Source: Actinophytocola sp963825445 (lineage in GTDB: Bacteria > Actinomycetota > Actinomycetes > Mycobacteriales > Pseudonocardiaceae). Taken from it: 64,000 bases of DNA. Positions 44,003 through 53,212 of the stretch are shown here, in pieces. Each line of letters starts with the position of its first letter. The stretch's first letter is position 1. Made by a program: the position numbers and the translations under genes. The notes beneath the pieces were generated by a model that saw only the letters and a program-made list of their open reading frames with translations, did not search any database and was not told where the DNA came from. The stretch covers positions 1-64,000 of the forward strand of contig CAWGTM010000011.1 of NCBI GenBank assembly GCA_963825445.1, in the 5' to 3' direction.

Positions 44003-44509
44003 ATGAAACCCGGCGCAATGGCGGGCGGGTCGCCCTTGGAACAGCGGGTGCGTTCGGCGGTCGCCGCACACCGAGCTGATCGGGGCGCGCTACTGCCGAT
44101 CCTGCACGACATCCAGGCCGAGTTCGGCTACGTCGACCCGTCGGTCGCCCCGATCCTGGCCGACGAACTGAACCTCTCCCGGGCCGAGGTCCACGGGGTG
44201 ATCAGCTTCTATCACGACTTCCGCGAGACTCCGGCCGCCGGAACGCTGGTGCGCATCTGCCGCGCCGAGGCCTGCAAGGCGGCCGGCGCCGACGAACTCG
44301 TGGAGCACGCGAAGCGCACGCTGAACACGGACGTCGGCGCCAGCGCGCCGGACCGCTCGGCCACCCTCGAGCAGGTCTTCTGTTTCGGCAACTGCGCGCT
44401 CGGCCCGACCGTCGAGGTCAACGGCAAGGTCAGCGGCCGGGTCGACGCCAAGCGGTTCGACGCGCTCGTGGCGAACGCCTCCCCGAACGATCGGACGGTT
44501 CGCGCATGA
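44003..44509 (+). CDS. fdsG: NAD-dependent formate dehydrogenase gamma subunit (NuoE-like)
   Basis: A 168-residue thioredoxin-like [2Fe-2S] protein. The cluster cysteines are in ICRAEACKAAGADEL and FCFGNCALGPTVEV. The N-terminal helical part ALLPILHDIQAEFGYVDPSV and GVISFYHDFRETPAAG are typical of NuoE/FdsG. It relays electrons inside a soluble formate dehydrogenase. The ATG at 44003 is chosen for length; an inner ATG at 44018 is possible. It overlaps fdsB by four bases (ATGA). Confidence 0.92.
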   Translation: MKPGAMAGGSPLEQRVRSAVAAHRADRGALLPILHDIQAEFGYVDPSVAPILADELNLSRAEVHGVISFYHDFRETPAAGTLVRICRAEACKAAGADELVEHAKRTLNTDVGASAPDRSATLEQVFCFGNCALGPTVEVNGKVSGRVDAKRFDALVANASPNDRTVRA

Positions 44510-46114
44510 CTGAGAGTGCATACAGTATGGAAGACAGGGTGACCATCTACGTCCCCCGTGACTCGGCCGCACGCAGCGTCGGCGCCGACGAGGTGGCGAA
44601 CGCCGTCGTGAACGCCGCCACGGTCGCCGGCCGCGAGGTCCGCGTGGTGCGCAACGGCTCGCGCGGCCTGCTCTGGCTGGAGCCGATGGTCGAGGTGGAG
44701 ACCGAGCGCGGCCGCGTGGCCTACGGCCCGGTCGCGCCGGACGAGGTCGCCGACCTGGTGGCGGACGGCATGCTCGACGGCGCCGACACCGACCACAGCC
44801 TCGGCCTGACCGACGAGATCGAATGGCTGCGCGACCAGCGCCGCATCACGTTCGGCCGGGTCGGCGTGGTCGACCCGGTGTCGGCGCTGGACTACGAGGC
44901 GCACGGCGGTATGAAGGGCCTGCGCAAGGCCCTGGACATGACCCGTGAGCAGGTGGTCGAGGAGGTCACGGAGTCAGGCCTGCGCGGTCGCGGCGGCGCG
45001 GGCTTCCCGGCCGGCATCAAGTGGAAGACCGTGCTCGGCGCCCAGGCCGACGTGAAGTTCATCTGCTGCAACGCCGACGAGGGCGACAGCGGCACGTTCG
45101 CCGACCGCATGCTCATGGAGGGCGACCCGTTCACCCTCATCGAGGGCATGACGATCGCCGCGTACGCGGTCGACGCCACCGAGGGCTTCATCTACATCCG
45201 CTCCGAATATCCGGACGCCGTCGCCACCATGCGACGCGCCGATCGAGATCGCCTACGCGCACAACTGGCTGGGCGAGTCGATCCTCGGCACCGACACGAA
45301 GTTCGACCTCGACGTGCGGGTCGGCGCGGGTGCGTACATCTGCGGCGAGGAAACCTCGATGCTCGACAGCCTCGAGGGCAAGCGCGGGATGGTCCGCGCG
45401 AAGCCGCCGATCCCCGCGCTCGAAGGCCTGTTCGGCAAGCCGACGGTCGTGAACAACGTGCTCACGCTCGGCTCGGTCCCCATGATCCTGGCCGACGGCG
45501 CGGCCGAGTTCCAGGGCTTCGGCGTGGGCCGCAGCCGCGGCACCCAGGTATTCCAGCTGGGCGGCAACATCGCACGCGGCGGCATTGTGGAGGCGCCGTT
45601 CGGCATCACGCTGGGCGAGCTGGTGAACAGCTACGGCGGCGGCACCCGCACTGGGCGTCCGATCCGCGCGGTGCAGGTCGGCGGCCCGCTGGGCGCGTAC
45701 CTGCCGGTCGACCAGTTCGACCTGAAGATGGACTACGAGGAGTTCGCGGCGGCCGGCGCCATGGTCGGCCACGGCGGGATCGTGGTCTTCGACGACACGG
45801 TCGACATGGCGTCCATGGCCCGGTTCGCCATGGAGTTCTGTGCCGTGGAGTCGTGCGGCAAGTGCACCCCGTGCCGGGTCGGCGCGGTCCGTGGCAAGGA
45901 GACGATCGACAAGATCATCGCCGGGACCGACGTCGACGAGAACCTGGTCCTGCTCGAGGACCTGTGCGAGCTGATGACCGACGGCTCGCTGTGCGCGATG
46001 GGCGGCCTCACGCCGATGCCCGTGCGCAGCGCCGTCAAGCACTTCGGCGAGGACTTCCACCGAAGTACACCACTGCCCATGCCGACGTTCGGACCAGCGG
46101 GGAGTCACTCATGA
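44506..46114 (+). CDS. fdsB: NAD-dependent formate dehydrogenase beta subunit (NuoF-like), one frameshift
   Basis: A subunit of about 535 residues with an N-terminal thioredoxin-like domain and a NuoF domain that binds FMN, NAD and a 4Fe-4S cluster. FMN-loop motifs GLRGRGGAGFPAGIKWKTVL and FICCNADEGDSGTFADRMLM are read in the first frame. At about 45240 one extra base shifts the frame (EYPDAVATMRRA continues as IEIAYAHNWLGESILG in the second frame). The second part (to 46114) has AGAYICGEETSMLDSLEGKR and ESCGKCTPCRVGAVRGKETI, the cluster-binding C-x2-C-x2-C. The first frame stays open past the error into fdsA, giving a misleading 1473-codon ORF. The rest of this region has clean frames, so a sequencing error or a real mutation are both possible. 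Confidence 0.85.
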
Positions 46115-48927
46115 GTTTGCTCAAGGAACCCGATCTGGGTACGCCCGCCCGCAAGGGCGAGGCCACGGTCGACGTGGAGGTCGACGGCATCACGGTCGCC
46201 GTGCCGGAGGGAACCTCCGTCATGCGTGCCGCGGCGATGGCCGGCGTCGACGTGCCGAAACTGTGCGCCACCGACTCGCTCGAGGCGTTCGGCTCGTGCC
46301 GGCTCTGCCTCGTGGAGATCGACGGCGTGCGCGGCACGCCCGCGTCGTGCACCACGCCGTGCCGGCCGGGCATGACCGTGAAGACGCAGACCCCGAAGCT
46401 CGAGAAGCTGCGGCGGGGTGTCATGGAGCTGTACATCTCCGACCACCCGCTCGACTGTCTCACCTGCTCGGCCAACGGTGACTGCGAGTTGCAGGACATG
46501 TCCGGCGTGGTCGGGCTGCGCAACGTCCGCTACGGCGTCGGCGAGGGTGAGAACCACCTGGACGCGCCCAAGGACACGTCGAACCCGTACTTCGACTTCG
46601 ACGCCAGCAAGTGCATCGCCTGCTCGCGCTGTGTGCGGGCCTGCGACGAGATCCAGGGCACGTTCGCGCTGACCATCGAGGGCCGCGGCTTCGACTCGAA
46701 GGTCTCCACCGGCGGGCTGAACTTCCTGGAGTCCGACTGTGTCTCGTGCGGCGCCTGCGTGCAGGCCTGCCCGACCGCGACACTGGAGGAGAAGTCCGTT
46801 GTGGACCTGGGCATGCCCAACCGCAGCGTGATCACCACGTGCGCGTACTGCGGCGTCGGGTGTTCGTTCAAGGCCGAGCTCCGCGGTGATGAGCTCGTCC
46901 GGATGGTGCCGTACAAGGACGGCGGCGCGAACGAGGGCCACAGCTGCGTGAAGGGCCGGTTCGCGTTCGGCTACGCGTCGCACCCGGACCGGGTCATGAG
47001 CCCCATGGTGCGGGACAGGATCAGCGACCCGTGGCGCGAGGTCTCGTGGGAGGAGGCCATCACCACGGTCGCCTTGAAGATGCGGGACATCCAGGAGAGG
47101 CACGGCATCACGTCGATCGGCGGCATCACCTCCTCGCGGTGCACGAACGAGGAGGTCTACGCGGTCCAGAAGATGATCCGGGCGGCGTTCGGCAACAACA
47201 ACGTCGACACGTGCGCGCGGGTCTGCCACTCCCCCACGGGTTACGGCCTGAAGCAGACGTTCGGCACGTCGGCCGGAACGCAGGACTTCAAGTCGGTCGA
47301 CCAGGCCGACGTGATCGTGGTGATCGGCGCCAACCCGACCGACGCGCACCCGGTCTTCGGGTCGCGGATGAAGCAGCGCCTGCGCAAGGGCGCGAAGCTC
47401 ATCGTGCTCGACCCCCGGCAGATCGACCTGGTGCGCTCGCCGCACATCCAGGCCGACTACCACCTGCCGCTCGCACCGGGCACGAACGTCGCGATGGTCA
47501 ACGCCATGGCACACGTGATCGTCACCGAGGGCCTGGTGGACCAGGAGTTCGTGACCGACCGCTGCGAGGACTTCGACGAGTGGTCGTCGTACGTGGCGCA
47601 GCCGGAGAACAGCCCGGAGGCGCTCGAGGAGATCACGGGTGTGCCGGCCGCCGACGTACGCGGCGCGGCGCGGCTGTACGCGACCGGCGGCAACGCGGCC
47701 ATCTACTACGGCCTCGGCGTCACCGAGCACAGCCAGGGCTCCACGATGGTCATGGGCATGGCGAACCTCGCGATGGCCACCGGCAACATCGGCCGCGACG
47801 GCGTGGGCGTGAACCCGTTGCGCGGGCAGAACAACGTGCAGGGCAGCTGCGACATGGGCTCGTTCCCGCACGAGCTGCCCGGCTACCGGCACGTGTCCGA
47901 CGACGACGTGCGGGAGATCTACCAGCAGTTGTGGGGCACGCCGATCCTGCCGGAGCCGGGTCTGCGCATCCCCAACATGTTCGACGCCGCCATCGACGGC
48001 ACCTTCAAGGCGCTTTTCGTGCACGGTGAGGACATCGCGCAGTCCGACCCGAACACCGCGCACGTGTTCAAGGCGCTCGAGTCACTCGAGTTGCTGGTCG
48101 TGCAGGACCTGTTCGTCAACGAGACGGCCAAGTTCGCGCACGTCTTCCTGCCGGGCACGTCGTTCCTCGAGAAGGACGGCACGTTCACGAACGCCGAGCG
48201 GCGGATCAACCGGGTGCGTCCGGTGATGAAGCCGAAGACCGGCAAGCACGAGTGGCAGATCGTGGCGGAGATCGCGCAGGCCATGGGCTACCCGATGCAC
48301 TACGACTCGACCAGCCAGATCATGGACGAGATCGCGCTGACCACGCCGACGTTCAGCGGGGTGTCGTTCGAGTTGCTGGACAAGGTCGGCAGCGTGCAGT
48401 GGCCGTGCAACGAGAACGCGCCCGAGGGCACGCCGATCATGCACGAGAACGGTTTCGTGCGGGGCAAGGGCCGGTTCATGCCGACGAACTACGTGCCCAC
48501 CAAGGAACGCAGCACCCGCAAGTACCCGCTCATCCTCACCACCGGCCGGATCCTGTCGCAGTACAACGTGGGCGCGCAGACCCGGCGCACGGCGAACGTG
48601 ACGTGGCACCCCGAGGACATCCTCGAGATCCACCCCCACGACGCCGAGGTGCGGGGCATCAACGACGGCGACGAGGTCACACTCGCGTCGCGGGTCGGCC
48701 AGACGTCGCTTCGGGCCCGACTGTCCGAGCGGATGCCGGTCGGGGTCGTGTACACGACGTTCCACCACCCGGTGACCGGCGCCAACGTGGTGACCACCGA
48801 GCACTCCGACTGGGCGACCAACTGCCCGGAGTACAAGGTGACCGCCGTGCAGGTCGGGCTGATGCCGGGCAAGCAGTCGGTGGCCCACCTGGCCGAGCGG
48901 GTCTCCGTCCCGGTGGCGGGTCACTGA
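46111..48927 (+). CDS. fdsA: NAD-dependent formate dehydrogenase alpha subunit (Mo/W-bis-MGD)
   Basis: A 938-residue catalytic subunit that oxidises formate to CO2. The N-terminal ferredoxin region has a NuoG-like [2Fe-2S] motif (AFGSCRLCLVEI...CTTPC) and a His-Cys cluster region (DHPLDCLTCSANGDCELQDM). Two 4Fe-4S motifs follow: CIACSRCVRACDEIQGTF and CVSCGACVQACPTA. The molybdopterin part starts CAYCGVGCSFKAEL. The active site is VDTCARVCHSPTGYGL, where a cysteine takes the place of selenocysteine, followed by the catalytic His. MGD-binding blocks include VVIGANPTDAHPVFGSRMKQ and NPLRGQNNVQGSCDMGSFPH. Its ATG overlaps the fdsB stop. The FdsC/FdhD sulfur-transfer protein is not in this window. 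Confidence 0.95.
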   Translation: MSLLKEPDLGTPARKGEATVDVEVDGITVAVPEGTSVMRAAAMAGVDVPKLCATDSLEAFGSCRLCLVEIDGVRGTPASCTTPCRPGMTVKTQTPKLEKLRRGVMELYISDHPLDCLTCSANGDCELQDMSGVVGLRNVRYGVGEGENHLDAPKDTSNPYFDFDASKCIACSRCVRACDEIQGTFALTIEGRGFDSKVSTGGLNFLESDCVSCGACVQACPTATLEEKSVVDLGMPNRSVITTCAYCGVGCSFKAELRGDELVRMVPYKDGGANEGHSCVKGRFAFGYASHPDRVMSPMVRDRISDPWREVSWEEAITTVALKMRDIQERHGITSIGGITSSRCTNEEVYAVQKMIRAAFGNNNVDTCARVCHSPTGYGLKQTFGTSAGTQDFKSVDQADVIVVIGANPTDAHPVFGSRMKQRLRKGAKLIVLDPRQIDLVRSPHIQADYHLPLAPGTNVAMVNAMAHVIVTEGLVDQEFVTDRCEDFDEWSSYVAQPENSPEALEEITGVPAADVRGAARLYATGGNAAIYYGLGVTEHSQGSTMVMGMANLAMATGNIGRDGVGVNPLRGQNNVQGSCDMGSFPHELPGYRHVSDDDVREIYQQLWGTPILPEPGLRIPNMFDAAIDGTFKALFVHGEDIAQSDPNTAHVFKALESLELLVVQDLFVNETAKFAHVFLPGTSFLEKDGTFTNAERRINRVRPVMKPKTGKHEWQIVAEIAQAMGYPMHYDSTSQIMDEIALTTPTFSGVSFELLDKVGSVQWPCNENAPEGTPIMHENGFVRGKGRFMPTNYVPTKERSTRKYPLILTTGRILSQYNVGAQTRRTANVTWHPEDILEIHPHDAEVRGINDGDEVTLASRVGQTSLRARLSERMPVGVVYTTFHHPVTGANVVTTEHSDWATNCPEYKVTAVQVGLMPGKQSVAHLAERVSVPVAGH

Positions 48928-48928
48928 C

Positions 48929-49144
48929 ATGTCGCTCCCACCACAGGTCAGGCTGGCGAACGAGATCGCCATCCAGTTCACGCACATCCCATCGGACAGT
49001 GCGGCCTCGCGCATAGCGGACCACATGCGTCAGTTCTGGGAGGCCCGCATGCTGGCGGCGCTGCTCGCGTACATCGACGAGGGCGGCACGGAACTGGACC
49101 CACTGGCGGCAAGAGCGGCGGAACGACTCCGCCAACCAGCCTGA
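48929..49144 (+). CDS. fdsD: NAD-dependent formate dehydrogenase delta subunit
   Basis: A 71-residue protein. IRLANEIA-like start (VRLANEIAIQFTHIP), then SRIADHMRQFWEARMLAALL and YIDEGGTELDPLAARAAERL, the conserved pattern of the small FdsD subunit that stabilises the soluble FdsABG complex. The start lies one base after the fdsA stop. It ends the operon, and the next gene converges 30 bases on. Confidence 0.88.
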   Translation: MSLPPQVRLANEIAIQFTHIPSDSAASRIADHMRQFWEARMLAALLAYIDEGGTELDPLAARAAERLRQPA

Positions 49145-49174
49145 TCCCCGGCGACGGCGTCTTCACGGCAGGCG

Positions 49175-50467
49175 TCACGCCAAGTCGGGTGCACTCTCCT
49201 GGGCGGGTTCCTTGGATGCCGGGTGATCTGGACCGGGCGGGGCTGCGGCACGCAGCGCTGCTTCGACCCGGCGGTTGCTGGTCATGGATGCCGTGATGGC
49301 GGTCATCGCCAGGAGGAGGGCGGCGGCGGTGTAGAGCGGGGTGCGGATGTCGTAGTTGGTGGCCAGCCAGCCGCCGAGGAAGGCCCCGATGGGGGCGGCG
49401 CACATGGCCAGCATGCGGGAGGTGGAGGCGACCCGGCCCATGAGGTGGGCCGGGACGATCGCCTGCCGGAGGGAGGGCCCGAGCACCATCGTGGCGCCCA
49501 TGCCTGCCCCGCAAACGGCGAGCGCCAGCCCGGCCACGTACGGGTTCGTGGCAGCGGCAAGGCCCAGGATCGCAAGCCCTTCGACGGCGGCTGTGCAGGT
49601 CAGTGCGGTGCCGGTGCCGAGTCGTCGGCCAAGGTAGGAGGCGATGCCCGCGCCGAGCAGGCCGCCGGTGGCCTCCGCCGTGAGGAGCAGACCGAAGCCG
49701 TAGGTGTCGATGCCGAGGCGGTCGTGCGCGAAGAGGGCGAGGACGGTCTCCACGGCGAGGAAGGCGACGTTCCCGACTGCCGGGCGGAGCGCGAGCCCGA
49801 GCAGCAACCGGTCCCGGAAGACGTACGAGGCCCCGGCCCGCGCCTGCCGCAGCAGCGACTCGCGGACCTCCGGCACGGGCCGGGGCATGGCGGGCAGCGT
49901 GCGTACGAGCAGTGCGGAGAGCATGAACGACACCGCGTCGGCGAGCAGCGGAACCGCCCGCCCGAGTGCGAGCAGCGCACTGCCCGCAGGCGGCCCCGCG
50001 AAGCCGGACATGGCGGTCTGGGCTCCGCGCAAGCGAGAGTTGGCGCGCTCCAGGAGTGCGGGGTCGCGGCCGAGTAGATCTGGCAGATAGGCCGTGGCGG
50101 CCGTATCGAAGAAGAGTCCACCGAGGCCGAGCAGGAAGGCGACGGCCGCGAGCAGCGGAATGCTCAGTACGTCGAGCACGGCCGCCGCCGCCGGTATCGC
50201 GAGCAGCACCGCACGCGCCGCGTCCGCGACCCACATCGTGCGCCGACGGTCCCAGCGGTCCACCAGCGCACCGCCGAGCACTCCGAAGAGCAGCCACGGC
50301 AGCGTCCCCGCGGCCGTGACGACGGCGAGCGCCATCGGATCCCGCGTCACCATCAACGCGATCAGCGGCAGCGCGGCATGCGACACCCCGTCACCGAGCG
50401 AGGACACCGTCTGCGCGGTCCACAGCCGTCCGAACCCGGCCGGCAACTTCCGAACGTCCGAGGTCAC
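49175..50467 (-). CDS. MFS transporter, drug-efflux-like
   Basis: 430 residues with about 12 membrane segments. The N-terminus FGRLWTAQTVSSLGDGVSHA and ALVDRWDRRRTMWVADAARA is the 'LWxxQxxSxxGD' and loop 2-3 RWDRR signature of the enterobactin-exporter-like MFS_3 family. The C-terminus is hydrophilic. The GTG start overlaps the stop of the ArsR-type regulator (GTGA), so the pair forms a repressor-exporter operon in which the regulator comes first. It likely exports a small toxic compound. The substrate is not predictable. Confidence 0.85.
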   Translation of the reverse strand: MTSDVRKLPAGFGRLWTAQTVSSLGDGVSHAALPLIALMVTRDPMALAVVTAAGTLPWLLFGVLGGALVDRWDRRRTMWVADAARAVLLAIPAAAAVLDVLSIPLLAAVAFLLGLGGLFFDTAATAYLPDLLGRDPALLERANSRLRGAQTAMSGFAGPPAGSALLALGRAVPLLADAVSFMLSALLVRTLPAMPRPVPEVRESLLRQARAGASYVFRDRLLLGLALRPAVGNVAFLAVETVLALFAHDRLGIDTYGFGLLLTAEATGGLLGAGIASYLGRRLGTGTALTCTAAVEGLAILGLAAATNPYVAGLALAVCGAGMGATMVLGPSLRQAIVPAHLMGRVASTSRMLAMCAAPIGAFLGGWLATNYDIRTPLYTAAALLLAMTAITASMTSNRRVEAALRAAAPPGPDHPASKEPAQESAPDLA

Positions 50468-51003
50468 TTGGCGCTCCCCTTGACCTGGGCGCGCGGTGCC
50501 GGGTGGAACAGCGCGAAGACGAGCGACGCGTCCGGCAGCGACGGATCGGACAGCTCCCGGTACTCGTCCGCCAGTGCCTGCAGCCGCGCCCCCAGCTGCG
50601 CGAACTGCTCCTCGTTGAGCCGCAGATGCGCCATCCGTACGTGCCGCTCGCCATCCACCGGCGACGCCTCCAGGTCCGCCACCGCATGCCGCATCAGCAC
50701 ATCCGGCCCTCCCTCGCCCGGATCCGGCAGCACGATCGACCGCGCGGCCATCGCGTAGTACCGCTCGGTGACACCCCGCACCTTCCGCGTCCGTACCACC
50801 TTCACCAAACCGGCCCGCTCCAGCAGCCGCACGTGATAGCTGGAACTCCCCTTCGCAAGACCCACCCGCTCGGCGATCTGCGTGATCGTCGCGGGCTCGA
50901 AGCGGAGCACGGCCATGATTCGGTGGCGCGTGAGACTGGAGACGGCGCGCAGCTGGTCGTCAGTGGTGACGTGGAACGTCTCGGGAGGATCATCGGTAGG
51001 CAC
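50464..51003 (-). CDS. ArsR-type winged-helix regulator
   Basis: 179 residues from a GTG at 51003. The winged helix is AVSSLTRHRIMAVLRFEPAT then ITQIAERVGLAKGSSSYHVR and LLERAGLVKVVRTRKVRGVT, followed by an unusually long C-terminal region (about 95 residues with GLVKVV...ERYYAMAARSIVLPDPGEGG and a helical end) that could bind a ligand. An 11-base-arm operator lies immediately upstream of this start, which argues for 51003 over the further ATG at 51039, which would place the operator inside the gene. It represses itself and the MFS exporter that follows by overlap. Confidence 0.8.
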   Translation of the reverse strand: MPTDDPPETFHVTTDDQLRAVSSLTRHRIMAVLRFEPATITQIAERVGLAKGSSSYHVRLLERAGLVKVVRTRKVRGVTERYYAMAARSIVLPDPGEGGPDVLMRHAVADLEASPVDGERHVRMAHLRLNEEQFAQLGARLQALADEYRELSDPSLPDASLVFALFHPAPRAQVKGSAK

Positions 51004-51007
51004 GCGA

Positions 51008-51035
51008 GCAATGGTCAACGACTCTTGACCATTGC
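51008..51035. promoter_or_regulatory. Operator of the ArsR-MFS operon
   Basis: GCAATGGTCAA (51008-51018) and TTGACCATTGC (51025-51035) are perfect 11-base inverted arms with a 6-base spacer. They sit four bases before the GTG start, leaving no room for a normal ribosome-binding site, so the transcript may be nearly leaderless and fully blocked when the repressor binds. Confidence 0.75.
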
Positions 51036-51039
51036 GCAA

Positions 51040-51514
51040 CGGGATATTTGTGCGGACTTCCAGAACCTCATCGCGAGCCTCGGACCGACCCGCGACGTCG
51101 TCATCGTCTGTGAGCTAGCTTCTTCGCGAAGAGGCGCGCCGGGAGGTCAGCTCCCGTACGCCGGTGGCTCGGCCCGGTCACCTCGTGGAGGTCGCCATCA
51201 GGCGAGCGTTCGGCGAACACGACCATGCACGACCGGAACGGTCACCATGCACGACCGGAACGGTCACCATGCGCGACGGGACTGGTCATCATGAGGGCGG
51301 CGGCTCCTTCGGGGCGTCGTCTTTGCCGTATCGATACGTAGGTTGTTCCTTCATGCGCAACGCTGCGCGCGCCTCGCAACAACTTGAGGTACCGTCGGCG
51401 CCGGGCCACGCACCGGCGCGGTGCCCTGATTGACTCTGCGGCACGGTGTACGGCAACGCGTACGGCATCGACGTTCCAGTGGCGACCCCGCTCCGAGCAT
51501 CCGAGGAGTCATCC
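51040..51514. other. 475-base upstream region of the fhs operon
   Basis: No gene is recognised. It contains three tandem 22-base repeats at 51223-51288 and a GC-rich stem region around 51395-51425. An in-frame ATG at 51446 before fhs would add 23 residues, but lacks a good ribosome-binding site. It probably holds the promoter of fhs and the upstream side of the ArsR promoter. Confidence 0.55.
51223..51288. repeat. Three tandem 22-base repeats with an internal dyad
   Basis: Units start at 51223, 51245 and 51267. The first two are identical; the third differs at a few bases. Each contains GACCGGAACGGTC (or GACGGGACTGGTC), an inverted pair GACCG/CGGTC. They lie 227-292 bases before fhs and could be a cluster of regulator sites. 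Confidence 0.7.
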
Positions 51515-53212
51515 ATGGCCTTCCCGTCCGACCTGGAGATCGCGCGCGGCGCGAAGCTCAAGCCCATCGAGGACATCGCCGGTGACATGGGGTTGCCGCC
51601 CCAGCTGCTCGAGCCGTACGGCCGGGACGTCATGAAGATCGGGCTGGGCGCGATCGACGAACTGGCGGATGCGCCCCGCGCCAAGTACGTGCTGGTCAGC
51701 GCCATCACTCCCACCCCGCTCGGCGAGGGCAAGACCACCACCACCGTGGGCCTCGGCCAGGGGTTCAAGCATCTGGGCAAGCAGGCGACCGTCGCGATCC
51801 GGCAGCCGTCCATGGGCCCGACGCTGGGTATCAAGGGCGGCGCGGCGGGCGGCGGCTACAGCCAGGTCGTCCCCATGGAGCTGCTCAACCTGCACCTGAC
51901 GGGCGACATGCACGCGGTCACCGCCGCGCACAACCTCCTGTCCGCCATGGTCGACAACCACCTCCACCAGGGCAACGCGCTCGGCCTGGACGAGCGCGAG
52001 ATCACCTGGCGCCGCGTGATGGACATGAACGACCGCGCCCTGCGCAACGTGGTGGTCGGGCTCGGCGCCCGCGCCGACGGCATCCCCCGGCAGACGGGCT
52101 TCGACATCACGGCCGCGTCCGAGGTGATGGCCGCACTCGCGCTCACCACCGGCCTCGACGACCTGCGCAAGCGGCTCGGCCGCATCGTCGTGGGTTACAC
52201 CGCTGACGGCGACCCGGTGACGGCCGAGCAACTGGACACGGCAGGCGCCATGACCGTGCTCCTGCGCGAGGCCATCAAGCCGAACCTCATGCAGACCATC
52301 GAGAACACGCCCGTGCTGGTCCACTGTGGCCCGTTCGGCAACATCGCGACCGGCAACTCCTCGGTGGTGGCCGACCTCATCGGCCTGCGCACCGGCGACT
52401 ACCTGATCACCGAGGCGGGCTTCGGCGCGGACATGGGCGCCGAGCGGTTCTTCAACATCAAGTGCCGGGTGTCGGGCGAGGCCCCGGACGCGGCCGTTCT
52501 CGTGGCGACCGTCCGCGCGCTCAAGGCGCACTCCGGCAAGTTCAAGATCGTCGCCGGTAAGCCGCTGCCCGAGGACCTGCTGGCCGAGAACCCGGACGAC
52601 GTCCACGCCGGTGCGGCCAACCTGCGCAAGCAGATCGAGAACCTGCGGATGCACGGCGTCTCCCCGGTCGTCGCGATCAACGCGTTCCCCGGCGACTACG
52701 CCTCCGAGCACGCGGTGATCCGCGAGATCGCCGAGGAGATGGGCGCTCGCGTCGCGGTGAGCACCCACTTCTCCGACGGCGGCGCCGGCGCCACCGAGCT
52801 GGCGGAGGCGGTGGCCGAGGCGGCCGACGAGCCGAGCGAGTTCCAGCTGCTGTACCCGTCGGAGGCCCCGCTGCGGGAGAAGATCGAGACCATCGCCAAG
52901 AAGGTGTACGGCGCCGACGGCGTCAGCTACACGCCGACCGCCCGCAAGCAGCTCGACAACTACGAGCGCAACGGCTTCGGCGAGCTGCCCATCTGCATGG
53001 CGAAGACGCACCTGTCGATCTCGTCCGACCCGAAGCTGCTGGGCGCGCCGACCGGCTGGACGCTGCCCGTACGCGAGGTCCGCGCGTCCGTGGGCGCCGG
53101 ATTCGTGTACCCGATCTGCGGTGACATGCGCACGATGCCGGGCCTCGGCGCGTCGCCGGCCGCCACGCGGATCGACATCGACGAGCACGGCGAGATCGTG
53201 GGGCTGTCGTGA
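51515..53212 (+). CDS. fhs: Formate-tetrahydrofolate ligase
   Basis: 565 residues, the usual length. It makes 10-formyl-tetrahydrofolate from formate, ATP and tetrahydrofolate. The ATP-binding P-loop-like motif TPTPLGEGKTTTTVGLGQ is near residues 63-80. IRQPSMGPTLGIKGGAAGGG, NNHLHQG-like VDNHLHQGNALGLDEREITW, TEAGFGADMGAERFFNIKCR and the C-terminal PICMAKTHLSISSDP are all family blocks. The ATG at 51515 has GAGGAG upstream. It overlaps the next gene by four bases (GTGA). With the formate dehydrogenase operon 2.4 kb away it sets the formate branch point between oxidation and assimilation. Confidence 0.96.
   Translation: MAFPSDLEIARGAKLKPIEDIAGDMGLPPQLLEPYGRDVMKIGLGAIDELADAPRAKYVLVSAITPTPLGEGKTTTTVGLGQGFKHLGKQATVAIRQPSMGPTLGIKGGAAGGGYSQVVPMELLNLHLTGDMHAVTAAHNLLSAMVDNHLHQGNALGLDEREITWRRVMDMNDRALRNVVVGLGARADGIPRQTGFDITAASEVMAALALTTGLDDLRKRLGRIVVGYTADGDPVTAEQLDTAGAMTVLLREAIKPNLMQTIENTPVLVHCGPFGNIATGNSSVVADLIGLRTGDYLITEAGFGADMGAERFFNIKCRVSGEAPDAAVLVATVRALKAHSGKFKIVAGKPLPEDLLAENPDDVHAGAANLRKQIENLRMHGVSPVVAINAFPGDYASEHAVIREIAEEMGARVAVSTHFSDGGAGATELAEAVAEAADEPSEFQLLYPSEAPLREKIETIAKKVYGADGVSYTPTARKQLDNYERNGFGELPICMAKTHLSISSDPKLLGAPTGWTLPVREVRASVGAGFVYPICGDMRTMPGLGASPAATRIDIDEHGEIVGLS

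Noticed and set aside
46105..48063. Minus-strand ORF antisense to fdsA
   Set aside because: It lacks any recognisable motif and is mirrored by strong Fe-S and molybdopterin motifs on the plus strand.
44506..48927. A single 1473-residue fused formate dehydrogenase protein
   Set aside because: The part between about 45240 and 46110 is nonsense in that frame, while the next frame carries a perfect NuoF domain. It is a frameshift artefact over two genes.
51223..51288. Short CRISPR-like array
   Set aside because: The units are directly adjacent with no spacers between them.
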